Shown: piece by piece, positions 21,616-22,333 of the stretch
Layout: the number at the start of each line of letters is the position of its first letter
How positions within the stretch are numbered: the stretch's first letter is position 1
Origin: CAYRKT01 sp964425005
Lineage (GTDB): Bacteria > Synergistota > Synergistia > CAYRKT01
Direction: 5' to 3'
Length of the DNA stretch: 22,333 bases
Assembly (NCBI GenBank): GCA_964425005.1
Contig: CAYRKT010000024.1
Location: 1 to 22,333, forward strand
The notes under the pieces: model-generated
Database searches by the model: none
The model's input: the letters and a program-made list of their open reading frames with translations, nothing else
What the model was told of the DNA's origin: nothing
Made by a program: the position numbers and the translations under genes

Positions 21616-22333
21616 TTGGCCGGATCGGTCTCGGTGGTGGTCCCCCTCTACAACGAGGAGGGGAACGTGGAGGAGCTCCATCGAAGGCTGAAGGAGGTCA
21701 TGGAGGGGCTGGGCAGGCCTTACGAGATAATCTACGTGGACGACGGGAGCTCCGACGAGACCCCGAACCTGATCGAGAGGATAGCGGAGGAGGACGGCCG
21801 CGCGAAGGCCGTCCTCCTCCGGAGGAACTACGGCCAGACGGCGGCCCTGCAGGCCGGGATAGACGCCTCGAGGGGCGAGATCGTGGTCACCATGGACGGG
21901 GACCTCCAGAACGACCCCGAGGACATCCCCTCCCTCCTCTCCAAGCTGGAGGAGGGATACGACGTGGTGAGCGGGCTCAGGGTCCACCGCCAGGACCCGG
22001 CCTCCCGCACCATCCCCTCGAGGATAGCCAACGCCCTCATAGCCAGGGTAACGGGGGTGAGGATCTCCGACTACGGGTGCGGCCTAAAGGCGTACAGGGC
22101 GGAAGTCCTGAGGGAGACGAGGCTCTACGGGGAGCTGCACCGCTTCGTCCCGGCCCTGGCCCACATGGTGGGGGCGAAGGTGACGGAGATACCGGTAAGG
22201 CACCACCCGCGCACCAGGGGCAGGTCCAAGTACGGGCTCTCCAGGACCCCCAAGGTATTGCTGGACCTGCTGCTGGTTAAGTTCCTCCTCTCCTACAGGA
22301 CCAGGCCCCTCCACCTCTTCGGGGGGCTGGGTA
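21616..22333 (+). CDS. Family 2 glycosyltransferase, DPM1/GtrB-like, C-terminus cut by window
   Basis: Predicted to transfer a sugar from a nucleotide sugar to a polyprenyl phosphate at the inner face of the membrane. The 239 codons visible from TTG at 21616 contain VVVPLYNEEGNVEEL (8-22), YVDDGSSDE (40-48), RNYGQTAALQAGID (70-83), the metal-binding VTMDGDLQNDPEDIP (91-105) and SDYGCGLKAYRAEVL, all typical of GT-A fold DPM1/ArnC/GtrB enzymes. HHPRTRGRSKYGLSR follows, and then LLVKFLLSYRTRPL, the entry to the usual C-terminal membrane hairpins, which lie beyond the window. AGGTGAT is 5 bases before the TTG, which starts one base after the preceding stop, so the two genes are coupled. Product sugar and lipid are unknown. 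Confidence 0.88.
   Translation, partial: MAGSVSVVVPLYNEEGNVEELHRRLKEVMEGLGRPYEIIYVDDGSSDETPNLIERIAEEDGRAKAVLLRRNYGQTAALQAGIDASRGEIVVTMDGDLQNDPEDIPSLLSKLEEGYDVVSGLRVHRQDPASRTIPSRIANALIARVTGVRISDYGCGLKAYRAEVLRETRLYGELHRFVPALAHMVGAKVTEIPVRHHPRTRGRSKYGLSRTPKVLLDLLLVKFLLSYRTRPLHLFGGLG

Overview
The window is a GC-rich, gene-dense bacterial chromosome segment with 22 recognisable protein genes. Nearly all are full length; the two at the window edges are cut. No rRNA, tRNA, CRISPR array, phage gene or insertion sequence was seen. Heavy AGG (Arg) and ATA (Ile) codon use, frequent TTG/GTG starts, an oxygen-independent ribonucleotide reductase, amino-acid uptake systems and a branched-polyamine synthase typical of thermophiles together suggest a thermophilic, amino-acid-fermenting anaerobe. 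Synergistota (Thermanaerovibrio-like) is my best guess; this is inference from gene content and style, not a database match.

Layout. (1) 1-645, minus: cobS (cobalamin assembly), cut by the window start and divergent from the next unit. (2) 749-3275, plus: polar amino-acid ABC ATPase, permease and a PLP aminotransferase, tightly coupled and without a substrate-binding protein nearby. (3) 10962-3272, minus: a seven-gene run dnaJ-prmA-rsmE-mtaB-bpsA-hsp70-J/HEAT. The first four keep the order known from the tail of the Firmicute hrcA-grpE-dnaK-dnaJ operon, but hrcA, grpE and dnaK are absent. Appended are a branched-chain polyamine synthase, a short Hsp70-family protein and a J-domain protein with a helical, HEAT-like C-terminal half. 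Its last stop codon overlaps the stop codon of unit 2. (4) 17017-11136, minus: livJ-livH-livM-livG-livF, a complete branched-chain amino-acid type ABC importer, followed after 20 bp by metK and a strong terminator hairpin. (5) 20340-17101, minus: nrdR-nrdD-nrdG, the anaerobic ribonucleotide reductase with its activase and repressor, preceded by two good NrdR boxes. (6) 20544 to the end, plus: a long-form glucose-1-phosphate thymidylyltransferase and a DPM1/GtrB-like glycosyltransferase cut by the window end.

How they fit. Units 2 and 4 import amino acids and unit 2 transaminates them. metK makes S-adenosylmethionine, which PrmA, RsmE and MtaB use for ribosome and tRNA modification, which NrdG uses as a radical SAM cofactor, and which (decarboxylated) feeds the polyamine pathway of BpsA. 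The part most deserving follow-up is the bpsA-hsp70-J/HEAT block: a dedicated Hsp70/J pair joined to a thermophile polyamine enzyme inside a translation-quality operon. Other notable points are a dnaJ gene that appears to start with CTG, so that ATG-based calling would lose its J domain, and three tandem hairpins between livJ and livH.
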